Source: Rubripirellula reticaptiva (lineage in GTDB: Bacteria > Planctomycetota > Planctomycetia > Pirellulales > Pirellulaceae). Taken from it: DNA of 64,000 nucleotides. A program made the translations under genes and the position numbers. The notes under the pieces were generated by a model. The model was not told the DNA's origin and ran no database searches. It saw nothing but the letters and a program-made list of their open reading frames with translations. Shown here piece by piece: positions 10,989-21,206 of this stretch. How positions within the stretch are numbered: the first letter of the stretch is position 1; each line of letters starts with the position of its first letter. The stretch is taken from assembly GCF_007860175.1 (NCBI RefSeq), contig NZ_SJPX01000005.1:992001-1056000 (forward strand). Reading direction: 5' to 3'.

Positions 10989-12083
10989 CTAAAACTGCGG
11001 CGAATCCGGCCGCGGTGCGAAGTCACTCGCCATTCTTAAACGCGGATCGGAAAGCGGTTGGCCGGTGATCATCAGATACCCGACGCCTAACATCAACATC
11101 CACAAGGGCGTCGTCACCAACAGGCCAAAATAGCACGCTAACACGCCCGCGAACGACAGCATCGTCGTGATCACGATCAAAAGAACGGACGTCAACTTGT
11201 TCTGCATCGTGATCGCGAACGAAGCCTTCAACGACCCTAACCAATCGGCTCGTTCGTCGATGACGATGTAGGCCCACGACCATAACAACCAGTACATCAC
11301 CAACATCAACGGCAACGCCACCAGGACGGCAAGCAGAATCAAGCCAATCGCTGCCCCTTCGCCGACTCCGGCAGCAAACGCCAGAGCAGCAATCACGCCA
11401 AAGATGCCAAAAAGAACGCCGGCGCCCAGCATGATGACGATGACCCCAAGCAAGAATCGGCCGAATACCAGAAGAGAGGGCGTCAGTTTTGAAAGCGGCG
11501 AACTCTCGTCTCTCGCAACCGCCAACGCGACACCGCAGAACCCAAGCGTGAAGTAGGTACTGAGCAGATTGCAGAACAGACTTAGCACTCCCGAAAGCAC
11601 CGCAGCAACGTCTTGCCCGGCGGCCGGCCCGACGACGAGCGTTACGAGGTTGGGCCCAAACGCGGCGACTACACTGATTGCGAAGACCAACACGTAACCG
11701 CCGACCAAAATGCCCCAGCGTTCTTTAAAAATGGCCCATGTGACGCCGAATATTTCTTCCACACTGCGCTGACCAATGGCAAGCTCGCCAACGCTCACGT
11801 TCATAGGCGTGGCCGCCGACGGTTGGTACGGATTGGTCGCTGCCGGACGATGGGATTCACTATCGATCGAACCGCCAATGGGTCGGCTAAACGGGCTTTC
11901 GCCGGTTGCCAACGGAGCAGATGTTGCTGCGGCCGGCGACAGTGAACCCGAACCCAAATCCGCTGATGGCGATGCTGGCACCGTGAACTGAGTCTGACAC
12001 GCCGGGCATTTGGCCATTTTCCCCGCTGCCGTTTCGGGTAATTCGAGCAGCCGGTTGCAGGAAGGGCAGGTTTGACGAAGCAT
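10989..12083 (-). CDS. zinc-ribbon multi-pass membrane protein of unknown function
   Basis: A 364-residue protein. Residues 1-40 carry two CxxC pairs ([13 protein letters not shown]...CPACQTQF), a zinc-ribbon common in planctomycete proteins. A Ser/Pro/Ala-rich linker (about 40-105) follows, then a polytopic membrane region of about five to six hydrophobic segments, with a motif [22 protein letters not shown] between two segments. This resembles DUF975/GDPD-membrane-domain-like proteins, but I do not assign a function. The ATG at 12083 is chosen because it starts the ribbon; the frame runs further up to 12755 antisense to the helicase, which is a shadow. Confidence 0.8.
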   Translation of the reverse strand: MLRQTCPSCNRLLELPETAAGKMAKCPACQTQFTVPASPSADLGSGSLSPAAATSAPLATGESPFSRPIGGSIDSESHRPAATNPYQPSAATPMNVSVGELAIGQRSVEEIFGVTWAIFKERWGILVGGYVLVFAISVVAAFGPNLVTLVVGPAAGQDVAAVLSGVLSLFCNLLSTYFTLGFCGVALAVARDESSPLSKLTPSLLVFGRFLLGVIVIMLGAGVLFGIFGVIAALAFAAGVGEGAAIGLILLAVLVALPLMLVMYWLLWSWAYIVIDERADWLGSLKASFAITMQNKLTSVLLIVITTMLSFAGVLACYFGLLVTTPLWMLMLGVGYLMITGQPLSDPRLRMASDFAPRPDSPQF

Positions 12084-12161
12084 GGCAGTGGACTCAGCAA
12101 TCGGAAACGGAAAACTCGCAACAGCGGACGCTGTTTTACACGATCCGGACGGCTGCTGCCG

Positions 12162-14321
12162 ATGCCAGCTTGGCCGGATACTGCTATCGTGACGAACGAG
12201 TTCTTCTCCCAACCGTTTCTTGCCACACTCCCACCTGAAAGCGCGCATCCCGTGAGCGACCAGCGGACCGACGAATCTGGCGACGAACCCGTCGTCGCTC
12301 TGACCGTCGATTCGATCCTCGGCGCCGACGGATCGATCGCTCGGCGGCTCGACGGATATGAGGCTCGCGAACAACAGTTGCAAATGTCGCGCAAGGTCGC
12401 CGAGGCTCTGCAATCGGAAAAGCACCTGATCGCCGAAGCCGGCACCGGCACGGGCAAGAGCTTCGCGTATCTGGTTCCCGCGATCCTGTATGCGACCGAG
12501 AGCCAAAACGAGATTGAGACCCAGGAAGACGGCGAAGAAAAAAAACGCAGTCGCCGGATCGTCATCTCGACGCACACAATCAGCCTGCAAGAACAACTGA
12601 TCGCCAAAGACATTCCGCTGCTTAACGCCGTCATTCCTCGTGAGTTCTCGGCGGTGCTTGTCAAAGGTCGTTCGAACTATTTGTCGATCCGGCGAATGGA
12701 ACGTGCCATTGCCAAGGCAACAACGCTGCTTGCCACTGACGCCCAGCACTCCCAACTTCGCGCCATCAAAGCATGGTCCAAAGAAACCAGCGACGGATCA
12801 AAATCGACGCTTCCGGTTCGACCCGATCCAGCGGTTTGGGACGAAGTGGTTTCCGACACCAGCAATTGCTTGGGCCGAAACTGCAAACACCACAAAGAGT
12901 GTTTCTATTTTCGCGCCCGCCGACGGTCGATGAACGCCCAGATCATGATCGTCAATCACGCGATGTTGTTTTCGGACATGGCACTGCGACGCCAAGGCGT
13001 TTCGATTCTGCCGGATTATGATGCGGTCATCCTGGACGAATGCCACACGATCGAAGCTGTTGCGGGCGATCATTTGGGGCTGCGCATCTCGAGCGGCCAA
13101 TTCGATTTCCTGTTCGATCGGCTTTACAACGACCGAACTCAGAAGGGCTTGCTGGTTGACAAAGACCTGACTGCGATGCAGCAGTTGGTCGACCGCTGCC
13201 GTTTCGCATCGACAAACTTATTCGCCGACGTGTTGGACTGGTACGATTCGACCAAAACTAAAAATGGTCGAGTCCACCATCCCGACATCGTCGACAACCC
13301 GCTCAGCGATGCGATGGAGTTATTAGCCGGTCAGTTGCAAAAGCAAGCAGCGGCCCAAAAGCTAGAAACCGACCGCAAAGATTTTGAATCGGCGTACGAT
13401 CGCATGCTGTCGCTATCGGGCGGGCTTCGGCAATGGCTACGGCAAGAAATCGCGGACTCGGTTTACTGGGTCGAACGCACGGGATCACGACGCGGCATGG
13501 ACCGCGTCACGCTTGCCGCATCACCGATCAATGTCGGCGAAACGCTACGCAAAGAACTGTTCCAAAACAAGATGATCCGCAGCGTCGTGATGACCAGCGC
13601 GACACTGGCCACCGCCAGCGATGACTTCAAATTCTTTCGATCACGAATCGGGCTAACAGGCGGACTGTCGATCCAAGTGGGCAGCCCCTTCGACTACGAA
13701 AAACAAGCGAAACTGGTCGTCGTTACCGACTTGCCCGATCCATCACGCGAAAGAGAAGCGTTCGAACAATCGTTGCCGATGCAAATCAAACGATTCGTCG
13801 GCCACACCGACGGTCACGCGTTCGTTTTGTTTACCAGCTACGGTCTGCTGAAACGATGTGCCCAATCGTTGACGGGGTGGTTGGCCGAACGTGACATGCA
13901 ACTTTATACGCAGGGTGGCGAACAGAGCCGAACCCAATTGTTGGACGCGTTCCGGCGGTCACAGCGAGGCGTCTTGTTCGGCACCGACAGTTTCTGGCAG
14001 GGAGTTGATGTTCCCGGCGATGCGTTGACAAACGTGGTGATCACGAAACTGCCTTTCGCGGTGCCAGACCATCCGCTGCTGCAAGCTCGCTTGGAATCGA
14101 TCAAAGCCGGCGGCGGCAATCCGTTTGGCGACTACCAATTGCCCGAAGCCGTGATCAAGTTCCGCCAAGGTTTTGGACGCTTGATTCGGACGCGAACCGA
14201 TTCAGGAATTGTCGTGGTTTTGGATCCACGAGTCAAAACAAAACCCTATGGTCGAACGTTTGTGCAATCGCTGCCAAACTTACCAGTGGTATATGTGTCA
14301 AAAGTCAAACGCAAAAAGTAA
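12162..14321 (+). CDS. DinG/XPD-like ATP-dependent DNA helicase
   Basis: About 719 residues. Walker A is [12 protein letters not shown], motif II is DECH, and motif VI is [14 protein letters not shown], giving a superfamily 2 DinG/XPD (DEAD_2) helicase expected to unwind 5'-3'. The Fe-S region keeps three cysteines ([12 protein letters not shown] near residue 228), but the ligand usually in KGRxNYLC is serine here (KGRSNYLS). The start is uncertain: ATG 12162, or GTG 12189 (VTNEFF); the frame reaches back to 12072, overlapping the divergent membrane-protein gene. It probably acts in DNA repair; the exact paralogue is unclear. Confidence 0.88.
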   Translation: MPAWPDTAIVTNEFFSQPFLATLPPESAHPVSDQRTDESGDEPVVALTVDSILGADGSIARRLDGYEAREQQLQMSRKVAEALQSEKHLIAEAGTGTGKSFAYLVPAILYATESQNEIETQEDGEEKKRSRRIVISTHTISLQEQLIAKDIPLLNAVIPREFSAVLVKGRSNYLSIRRMERAIAKATTLLATDAQHSQLRAIKAWSKETSDGSKSTLPVRPDPAVWDEVVSDTSNCLGRNCKHHKECFYFRARRRSMNAQIMIVNHAMLFSDMALRRQGVSILPDYDAVILDECHTIEAVAGDHLGLRISSGQFDFLFDRLYNDRTQKGLLVDKDLTAMQQLVDRCRFASTNLFADVLDWYDSTKTKNGRVHHPDIVDNPLSDAMELLAGQLQKQAAAQKLETDRKDFESAYDRMLSLSGGLRQWLRQEIADSVYWVERTGSRRGMDRVTLAASPINVGETLRKELFQNKMIRSVVMTSATLATASDDFKFFRSRIGLTGGLSIQVGSPFDYEKQAKLVVVTDLPDPSREREAFEQSLPMQIKRFVGHTDGHAFVLFTSYGLLKRCAQSLTGWLAERDMQLYTQGGEQSRTQLLDAFRRSQRGVLFGTDSFWQGVDVPGDALTNVVITKLPFAVPDHPLLQARLESIKAGGGNPFGDYQLPEAVIKFRQGFGRLIRTRTDSGIVVVLDPRVKTKPYGRTFVQSLPNLPVVYVSKVKRKK

Positions 14322-14466
14322 TGCTGGCTGACAACCTGGCCAAAAGAAACATCGCCTATCCAAAACAAACATTCGCGATGTGATCTGCGGATTCAGCTCT
14401 ACGTTTTGTGTTCAGTACAACGAATCGATGATGTCGCCAAGTCATCATTGGACTAAAGTACGAGGC

Positions 14467-17400
14467 ATGCGATATCCCACCTTTTTGCTAACCGCACTTT
14501 TTGCCTTCCCCGCCTTGGCAGCCGATCCGCCGGTCACATTCAATCGTGACATCCGGCCGATATTGTCGGAAAACTGTTTCCATTGCCACGGTCCCGACGA
14601 CGCCCACCAAGAAGCCGGCTTGCGGCTCGACATTGCGGGCGAAGTGGACTTTGATGAGGTCATTGCTCGCGTGACGTCGGAAGATCCTGACACAATCATG
14701 CCGCCGCCTGATGCGGACCGGATCCTTAAACCGGCCGAAATCGATCTGATCAAAGACTGGGTCCAGCAAGGCGCCCAGTACCAAGGCCACTGGTCGTTCA
14801 TCTCGCCAACGGCTCCGAAAATTCCTGCCAGTGACGATCCGACATTGTCGCCGATCGATCGTTTCATCCAACGCAAACTCGACGAACAAGCGATTGCACC
14901 GGCGCCGCCCGCGTCCAAAGAAACGCTGATTCGCCGAGCCACGTTTGACTTGATCGGACTGCCACCGACGATCGCCGAAATCGACGAGTTCTTAAACGAC
15001 GACTCGCCATTGGCTTACGAACACTTGCTGGACCGACTGCTCGATCGCCCAGAGTACGGGGAACGAATGGCGTCGGAGTGGTTGGATGCGGCTCGATACA
15101 GCGACACGTACGGTTTCCAAGTAGACCGTGATCGTTACGTCTGGCCATGGCGTGACTGGGTCATCGGCGCGCTCAATGACAACTTGCCCTACGACCAATT
15201 CATCACCCAACAACTCGCCGGCGACCTGCTGCCACCCGCCGCGACGACCGATGAAACTCGCAAACAAGTTCTGGCAACGACGTTCAATCGCTTGCATCCC
15301 CAAGAGTCCGAGGGCGGCAGTGTCCCCGAAGAATACCGCATCGAATATGTGACGGATCGAGCCCAAACAGTTGCCACGGCGATCATGGGACTGACGTACG
15401 AATGTTGCCGCTGCCACAACCACAAATACGACCCGATCAGTCAAGAAGAGTACTTTCAACTGACCGCGTTCTTCGACAACATCGACGAAGCCGGTTTGTA
15501 CTCGTACTTCACCGACGCGATTCCGACACCGACGCTGACATTGCCGACGCCCTCGCAAGAAGCATCGTTAGAAAAGAAACGCACGGATCTTGTGGCGGTC
15601 GAAAAATCGGCAAGAGAGGTTCGCGAGAAGCACCGTGCGTTCTGGCAACAACAAATTGGCGACGGTCATTTCACGGACTTCCAATCCATCCCGCCGATCT
15701 ATTCACTTGACTTCGAACATTCGCCACCGGGCCGAAACTCGCTGGTCGAAGGGATCGACGGGAACGCTTTTCAGTTGACAGGCGATGATGCGGTCAACAC
15801 GACGGTCGGAAACTTTGATCGTAGCGAACCGTTTTCAGTGTCGCTGTGGATCAAAACGCCGGACGTCAAAGAACGTGCAGTCGTGTTTCACCGTTCGCGA
15901 GCTTGGACCGACGCCGCAAGCCGCGGCTACGAACTACTGATCGAGGACGGCAAACTGGCATGGTCACTGATTCACTTTTGGCCGGGCAATCAAATCAGCA
16001 TCAAGACCACGGGCGCCGTGCCGGTCGGCCAGTGGGTTCACGTCGCGGTGACGAACGACGGATCCAGTCGGGCCCACGGACTGCGGATCTACGTCAATGG
16101 AAAACAGGCTGAAACCGAAACGATTCAAGACTCGTTGATCAAGAACATCACCGGCGGTGGTGGCGACACGATCGCAATCGGCGAACGGTTTCGCGACCGC
16201 GGTTTCAAGAACGGTTCAGTCGATAAGCTGCGCGTGTTCGATGTAGCGATCACCGAGTTCGAAGCCCGAAACGAAGCAGCGTTACAGTCGTCACCGAACG
16301 ATGTGCCTCCGGAAATACTGATCGACCACGCGCTCGCGCGCCACGATGTGTCTATCGAGTCGCTTAGCAAGAAACTGCTGGACGCTCGAACGGCCAAGTG
16401 CCGGGTCGAAGACAGCTTGCAAGAAATCATGGTGATGCGTGAGTCTGCCGGGCGACGAGACACTCACGTGCTCGGTCGCGGCGACTATAGCCAACCCGAG
16501 CAAGTGGTTTCGCCGGGAACGCCTGCATCGATGCTGCCGTTCCCCACCAATGCGCCTCGCAATCGACTAGGACTGGCCAAGTGGTTGACCGATCCCAAGC
16601 ACCCGCTGACTGCGCGAGTGGCCGTCAACCGATTGTGGCAGATCCTATTCGGAACCGGCTTGGTTCGAACGCCCGAAGACTTCGGCAGCCAAGGCACTCC
16701 GCCGTCGCACCCTGAATTGCTGGATGAACTGGCGACCCGGTACATCGCAATCGGATGGGACACCAAGGCAATGCTGAAGCGAATCATGCTGTCACGGACC
16801 TATCGCCAATCCAGCCGAAACCCGGACGAGTCGTCGATGCGAAAAGACCCCGAGAATGTTTTCCTGAGTCGGTTTCCGTCGTACCGATTGCCAGCCGAAA
16901 TGATGCGAGATGCGTCGCTGGCGATCAGCGGCAAGCTGGTCAAGACGATCGGCGGGCCGCCGGCAAAACCCTACGAAGTGGAAGCTTCATTCAAACCGGT
17001 TGATCGCGACAAAGGCGACGGACTGTATCGGCGCAGCCTCTACACGTACTGGAAACGCACCGCACCGGCGCCGGTGATGATGACACTCGACGCACCTTCA
17101 CGCGACGTTTGCCGGGTCAGTCGCGAACGCACGGCCTCTCCGCTGCAAGCCTTTGTCATGCTGAACGGCCCCCAGTATGTCGAGGCAGCTCGCGGGTTCG
17201 CTGAAACGTTGGCCCAAAAGCACGCGGGCGACACGTTAGGCACCGACGGTGTCGCCGAAGCCTTCCTTGCGATCACAAGCCGCAGGGCAAACCAGAACGA
17301 GCAACAAGTGCTCGAAGAGTTGTATGCCAAACAGAAATCCTATTTTGATGCCGATCCTTCGCGAGCCACCGAACTGCTCGAAGTCGGTGACTCGGCTTTC

Positions 17401-17490
17401 GATGCAAATCTCCCCGGATCACCAGTTGCGGCGATGACAGTCGTCATTGGAACCCTCTTAAATTACGACGGAAGCATGGTGAAACGATGA
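14467..17490 (+). CDS. secreted cytochrome c-like / DUF1549 / LamG / DUF1553 protein (PSD1 family)
   Basis: A 1007-residue exported protein. The start at 14467 gives a signal peptide (MRYPTFLLTALFAFPALAA). A planctomycete cytochrome C domain follows with one heme motif CFHCH near residue 37, then DUF1549 (about 115-330, with WLDAARYSDTYG), a LamG/concanavalin-like beta domain (about 415-590) containing WIKTP and YVNGKQ, then DUF1553 (about 680-985) with HPLTARVAVNRLWQ. These proteins are greatly expanded in Planctomycetes and usually paired with DUF1501 proteins; their biochemical role is unproven. The downstream DUF1501 gene overlaps by 4 bases (ATGA). Confidence 0.93.
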   Translation: MRYPTFLLTALFAFPALAADPPVTFNRDIRPILSENCFHCHGPDDAHQEAGLRLDIAGEVDFDEVIARVTSEDPDTIMPPPDADRILKPAEIDLIKDWVQQGAQYQGHWSFISPTAPKIPASDDPTLSPIDRFIQRKLDEQAIAPAPPASKETLIRRATFDLIGLPPTIAEIDEFLNDDSPLAYEHLLDRLLDRPEYGERMASEWLDAARYSDTYGFQVDRDRYVWPWRDWVIGALNDNLPYDQFITQQLAGDLLPPAATTDETRKQVLATTFNRLHPQESEGGSVPEEYRIEYVTDRAQTVATAIMGLTYECCRCHNHKYDPISQEEYFQLTAFFDNIDEAGLYSYFTDAIPTPTLTLPTPSQEASLEKKRTDLVAVEKSAREVREKHRAFWQQQIGDGHFTDFQSIPPIYSLDFEHSPPGRNSLVEGIDGNAFQLTGDDAVNTTVGNFDRSEPFSVSLWIKTPDVKERAVVFHRSRAWTDAASRGYELLIEDGKLAWSLIHFWPGNQISIKTTGAVPVGQWVHVAVTNDGSSRAHGLRIYVNGKQAETETIQDSLIKNITGGGGDTIAIGERFRDRGFKNGSVDKLRVFDVAITEFEARNEAALQSSPNDVPPEILIDHALARHDVSIESLSKKLLDARTAKCRVEDSLQEIMVMRESAGRRDTHVLGRGDYSQPEQVVSPGTPASMLPFPTNAPRNRLGLAKWLTDPKHPLTARVAVNRLWQILFGTGLVRTPEDFGSQGTPPSHPELLDELATRYIAIGWDTKAMLKRIMLSRTYRQSSRNPDESSMRKDPENVFLSRFPSYRLPAEMMRDASLAISGKLVKTIGGPPAKPYEVEASFKPVDRDKGDGLYRRSLYTYWKRTAPAPVMMTLDAPSRDVCRVSRERTASPLQAFVMLNGPQYVEAARGFAETLAQKHAGDTLGTDGVAEAFLAITSRRANQNEQQVLEELYAKQKSYFDADPSRATELLEVGDSAFDANLPGSPVAAMTVVIGTLLNYDGSMVKR

Positions 17491-18911
17491 ACGCAACCTT
17501 CTCTCGACGATCATTGCTACAAAACAGCGGCCTAGGCTTCGGTGCTCTGGTTGCCGGGCAAATGCTGGCTGCCGAATCGCTGGCTGCCGAATCAACGGGC
17601 GGCGTACTGTCGGCGCTTCACCATGCTCCAAAAGCCAAACGCGTAATCTTTTTGTTTCAATCCGGTGCGCCGTCGCAACTTGATTTACTGGACTACAAGC
17701 CGCTGCTCAATGAAAAACACGGCACCGAATTGCCAAACGAAGTCCGCGGTGGCCAGCGGTTGACCGGGATGAGCGGCAATCAATCGAGCCTGCCTTTGGT
17801 CGGTTCGCCGTTCAAATTCGCCCGGCACGGGCAAGCCGGCACGTGGTTCAGCGATCTGCTGCCGCACACCGCATCGATCGCCGACGACATTTGCGTGGTC
17901 AAGTCGATGCACACCGAAGCGATCAACCACGGTCCTGGTGTGGTCTTCATGCAAACCGGCAGCATGATTCCTGGCCGGCCCAGCATGGGTGCATGGATGG
18001 ACTATGGACTGGGCACCGAGAATTCGGACCTGCCTGCGTTCGTGGTCATGACGACAAAAGACCAGAATGGCGGCCAACCGTTAAGCGCTGGCTTGTGGGG
18101 CAGCGGATTCCTGCCCAGTCAACACCAGGGCACGTCGTTCCGCAGCGGCAAGGATCCGGTGCTGTACCTATCCAACCCAGACGGCATCAATCGCGACAGC
18201 CGACGCGCAGCAATGGACGCACTAGGCAGCCTGCACCAAATGCAACTCGCCAGGGGCGCCGACAAACTGATCGAAAACCGAATCGCCCAATACGAACTTG
18301 CCTATCGCATGCAGTCGTCCATTCCCGAAGCCACCAACTTTGCCGACGAATCGGCGGACGTAATCGATTCGTATGGCCCGGACGCTAAGAGCCCAGGTTC
18401 GTTTGCAGCGAACTGCTTGATGGCACGTCGGCTTGCCGAGCGCGGCGTCCGTTTCATCCAACTCTATCACAAAGGCTGGGACCATCACGGCGGACTGCCG
18501 AAGGGACTTGCCAACCAGTGCAAGGCGACTGATCAGCCATCGGCGGCATTGGTCAAGGACTTGAAACGAGTCGGCTTGCTAGACGACACCCTCGTGATTT
18601 GGGGCGGTGAGTTTGGACGCACTAATTACTGCCAAGGCAAACTTAGCGGAACCAGCTTCGGACGCGACCACCATCCAAGATGCTTTTCCATCTGGATGGC
18701 GGGCGGCGGGATCAAGCCCGGCACGGTCTACGGCGAAACCGACGAATACGGTTACAACATCGTCGATAACCCCGTCCACATCCACGATTTGCACGCGACG
18801 ATCATGCACCAAATGGGGGTCGACCACGAACGCTTGACGTACAAGTACCAAGGCCGCAATTTTCGTCTTACCGACGTCCACGGCCACGTGGTTACCGACA
18901 TCCTGGCTTAG
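17487..18911 (+). CDS. DUF1501 family exported protein (Tat signal)
   Basis: A 474-residue protein with an N-terminal twin-arginine-like signal (FSRRSLLQNSGLGFGALVAG), so probably exported folded. The rest matches DUF1501: VIFLFQSGAPSQLDLLDYKP, a central SMHTEAINHGP segment and a C-terminal IWGGEFGRT motif reminiscent of sulfatase/alkaline-phosphatase-fold proteins. Start overlaps the preceding stop as ATGA, indicating coupling with the PSD1 protein; the two are expected to work together outside the cytoplasm. A 15-bp tandem duplication encodes LAAESLAAES just after the signal. The function is unknown. Confidence 0.93.
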   Translation: MNATFSRRSLLQNSGLGFGALVAGQMLAAESLAAESTGGVLSALHHAPKAKRVIFLFQSGAPSQLDLLDYKPLLNEKHGTELPNEVRGGQRLTGMSGNQSSLPLVGSPFKFARHGQAGTWFSDLLPHTASIADDICVVKSMHTEAINHGPGVVFMQTGSMIPGRPSMGAWMDYGLGTENSDLPAFVVMTTKDQNGGQPLSAGLWGSGFLPSQHQGTSFRSGKDPVLYLSNPDGINRDSRRAAMDALGSLHQMQLARGADKLIENRIAQYELAYRMQSSIPEATNFADESADVIDSYGPDAKSPGSFAANCLMARRLAERGVRFIQLYHKGWDHHGGLPKGLANQCKATDQPSAALVKDLKRVGLLDDTLVIWGGEFGRTNYCQGKLSGTSFGRDHHPRCFSIWMAGGGIKPGTVYGETDEYGYNIVDNPVHIHDLHATIMHQMGVDHERLTYKYQGRNFRLTDVHGHVVTDILA

Positions 18912-19019
18912 CTCGGGCACTGCCGCCCAAGCAACCACTAAAACGATCCGCCCGGACTCGTTACACTCTCTGTCTTACCAACCCCAACGACGTTTTAGTT
19001 TGACGAGAGAGAGTACGGG

Positions 19020-19400
19020 ATGAGCGAAGCCAAAGTGACCGGCGTAGTGCATTTGATCGAAGAAACCAAGACCTACGGCGCGAAGGGCTTTCGCAAACGC
19101 GTCGTCGTGCTGGAACAGGACAAGGGCAGCTTCACCAATTACGTTCCCGTTGAATTCACACGTGATTCGTGCGACACCGTTGACGACCTGAACGTCGGCG
19201 ACGAAATCGAAGTGCAGTACCGCCTGAACGGACGCCGCTGGCAAAAAGACGAACAGAGCGAAGTGAAGTTCTTCGTCAACGTCGAAGCCGTGTCGTTCCG
19301 AATCACTAGCGATGGCGAGCACAGCCAAACAACGACTCAGCGGACGAGCGATCCCAACGATGCGTTCAGCGAAGCTGGCGACGACGAAGCACCGTTCTGA
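19020..19400 (+). CDS. DUF3127 domain protein
   Basis: A 126-residue protein reading VTGVVHLIEETKTYGAKGFRKRVVVLEQ, with later YVPVEFTRDSCDTV and GDEIEVQYRLNGRRW. This matches the DUF3127 family, small predicted OB-fold-like proteins possibly related to single-strand DNA binding proteins. The C-terminal 30 residues are Ser/Thr/Asp-rich and end DDEAPF, recalling the acidic tail of SSB proteins. An AGAGAGAG stretch lies just upstream of the ATG. DNA binding is an inference. Confidence 0.82.
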   Translation: MSEAKVTGVVHLIEETKTYGAKGFRKRVVVLEQDKGSFTNYVPVEFTRDSCDTVDDLNVGDEIEVQYRLNGRRWQKDEQSEVKFFVNVEAVSFRITSDGEHSQTTTQRTSDPNDAFSEAGDDEAPF

Positions 19401-19459
19401 TCTCGCTTGCAGTCATTTCGACTGCAACCGAATCAGCGTGCTGGCAAACCCAACAAAGC

Positions 19460-19483
19460 CCCGAACTGGTTTACCAGTTCGGG
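19460..19483. repeat. intergenic hairpin CCCGAACTGGT/ACCAGTTCGGG
   Basis: A perfect 11-bp inverted repeat (19460-19470 and 19473-19483) between the convergent DUF3127 and bioB genes. It could serve as a bidirectional transcription end, though no U-tract follows. The CCGAACTG core matches the hairpin at 6951-6972. Confidence 0.7.
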
Positions 19484-19503
19484 CCTACGATCAGCCGTCT
19501 GAC

Positions 19504-20517
19504 CTATTCACCCATCTTCGTCGTGATGTCGAATCCCAAGTCGGCGATCATGTCATAGTCGGCCTGCGGGGCTTGCCCCTTGGTCGTCAAATAGTCGCCC
19601 ACAAACAAACTGTTCGCGACGTACAACCCCAGCGGTTGCAGCGAACGCAGATGGATTTCGCGACCGCCTGAAATTCTGAGCTCGCGAGTTGGATTAACGA
19701 AGCGGAACATCGCCAAAGCTCGCAGGCAGTCTTGCGGCGACAAGTCCGCGTTGCCCTGCATCGGCGTTCCCTCGATCGCGTTTAGGAAGTTCAAGGGAAT
19801 CGACTGGACCCCCAACTCTTGCAAGTCGAACGCCATCGAGACCACGTCCTCGTGCTTCTCGCCCATTCCGATGATTCCGCCGCTGCACATTTCCATGCCC
19901 GCGTCGCGGACGTGACGCAGCGTCTGGACTCGGTCGGCGTAAGTGTGCGTCGTGCAAATTTCGGCGTAATGATCTTCGCTGGTGTTCAAGTTGTGATTGA
20001 CGCGGTCCACGCCACAAGCCTTCAAGCGATCGGCTTGCTCTCGCGACAACAGCCCCAAGCAGGCACAAATATCCAGCCCGTACTTCTGTTTGATTTCAGG
20101 AACGATCGTTTCGACCGCCGCCATTTCTCGTTCATTGGGCCCGCGAGCCGAAATGACCAAGCAATACGTCTTGGCACCGCGTTCGGAAGCCATCCGAGCG
20201 GCATCCATCAAGTCGTCTCGCTTCAAGATGTTGTGCTTCGGGACCGGCGCTGTCGAGATCTTTGACTGACTGCAGTAATGGCAATCCTCGGGACACAACC
20301 CGCTTTTCGCACTCATCAGAAAATAGAGCTGGACGGTTTTTCCGAAGTGTTTTCGGCGAATCCGAAAACCAGCCGCCAACAAAGCCAGGACGTCTTCGTC
20401 CGGCGAACGCAAGATTTCGAGCGCATTTTCACGGCTGATCGGCTCTCCAGCCAAGACTTGCTCGGCCCATTGGTCATATCGGTTGCCAATCTCAGCGTTG
20501 GTTTCGACGTTCAGCAT
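19504..20517 (-). CDS. bioB: biotin synthase
   Basis: A 337-residue radical SAM enzyme converting dethiobiotin to biotin. The SAM [4Fe-4S] motif is CPEDCHYC near residue 75, followed by KTYCLVISARGP, NHNLNTS and SGGIIGMGE, and the C-terminal block LRISGGREIHL with a conserved Arg. The start at 20517 (MLNVETNAEIGN) gives the usual length; further upstream the frame is antisense to the PSP1-like gene. No other biotin genes are nearby. Confidence 0.96.
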   Translation of the reverse strand: MLNVETNAEIGNRYDQWAEQVLAGEPISRENALEILRSPDEDVLALLAAGFRIRRKHFGKTVQLYFLMSAKSGLCPEDCHYCSQSKISTAPVPKHNILKRDDLMDAARMASERGAKTYCLVISARGPNEREMAAVETIVPEIKQKYGLDICACLGLLSREQADRLKACGVDRVNHNLNTSEDHYAEICTTHTYADRVQTLRHVRDAGMEMCSGGIIGMGEKHEDVVSMAFDLQELGVQSIPLNFLNAIEGTPMQGNADLSPQDCLRALAMFRFVNPTRELRISGGREIHLRSLQPLGLYVANSLFVGDYLTTKGQAPQADYDMIADLGFDITTKMGE

Positions 20518-20656
20518 CGCGTCAGGGTACCTTAGGGGTGAGTTGCGACTAGGAAGCGGATCAGCCACTATGGTGCCGATCATAGCTGCCCACGACAAGT
20601 CACCTACGTTTTCCACCGTTTTTTCCAGCCCCGCACGACTAAGATTCCGTCTTTCA

Positions 20657-21187
20657 ATGCACCCCGTCTTCCTTCGCATCGGTTCGCTCGCCGAAATCCA
20701 CGCAGCGACAGCGACCGGCCCGCTCGCCCGTGGTCGCCGGGTTATTGCGCGAACAGGCCGAGGAATTGAATTGGGGGAAGTCATCGGGCCGTGCGGCAAC
20801 TCGCGTGCGATCAGCGATTCGTCGGTCACGATCGTGCGAGCGACCACCCAAGAAGACGAACTGCTGATCCGCCGACTCGATCGGCACAAACGACAAGCCG
20901 TCGAAGCCTGCCGCACAGCTTTGGCCGAGTCGGGTTCGCCAGCATGCTTGTTGGACGTCGATCAAATTTTCGACGGTGGTACTTTGGTCATGCACTTCTT
21001 AGGTCCCGTCGATGACATCGCCGCATCGGTGACCAAAGCGGTCGCCGAAAAGTACGAATCGATCGTTCGCAGTCGCCACTTTGCCAAGTTGCTTAGCGAT
21101 GGCTGTGGACCGGATTGCGGCACGGCCGAAGGCGGCGGTTGCGGCACCAGTTGCAGCGGATGTGCGATCGCCGCGGCCTGCAAGTAA
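20657..21187 (+). CDS. PSP1-domain protein (YaaT-like) with Cys-rich C-terminus
   Basis: A 176-residue protein resembling the PSP1 C-terminal domain (YaaT-like): GRRVIARTGRGIELGEVIGP, TTQEDELLIRRLDRHKRQAVEAC, LLDVDQIFDGGTLVMHFLGP and a final Cys-rich segment (CGPDCGTAEGGGCGTSCSGC). In Bacillus subtilis YaaT is part of a complex influencing RNA processing; that does not prove the role here. The canonical family ending has a GPCGRxLCC motif; here it is replaced by seven clustered cysteines that may bind metal or Fe-S. The start at 20657 is chosen over 20483 because homology begins there; it is divergent from bioB. Confidence 0.75.
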   Translation: MHPVFLRIGSLAEIHAATATGPLARGRRVIARTGRGIELGEVIGPCGNSRAISDSSVTIVRATTQEDELLIRRLDRHKRQAVEACRTALAESGSPACLLDVDQIFDGGTLVMHFLGPVDDIAASVTKAVAEKYESIVRSRHFAKLLSDGCGPDCGTAEGGGCGTSCSGCAIAAACK

Positions 21188-21206
21188 AACTGCTAGCGGA
21201 CCAAAT

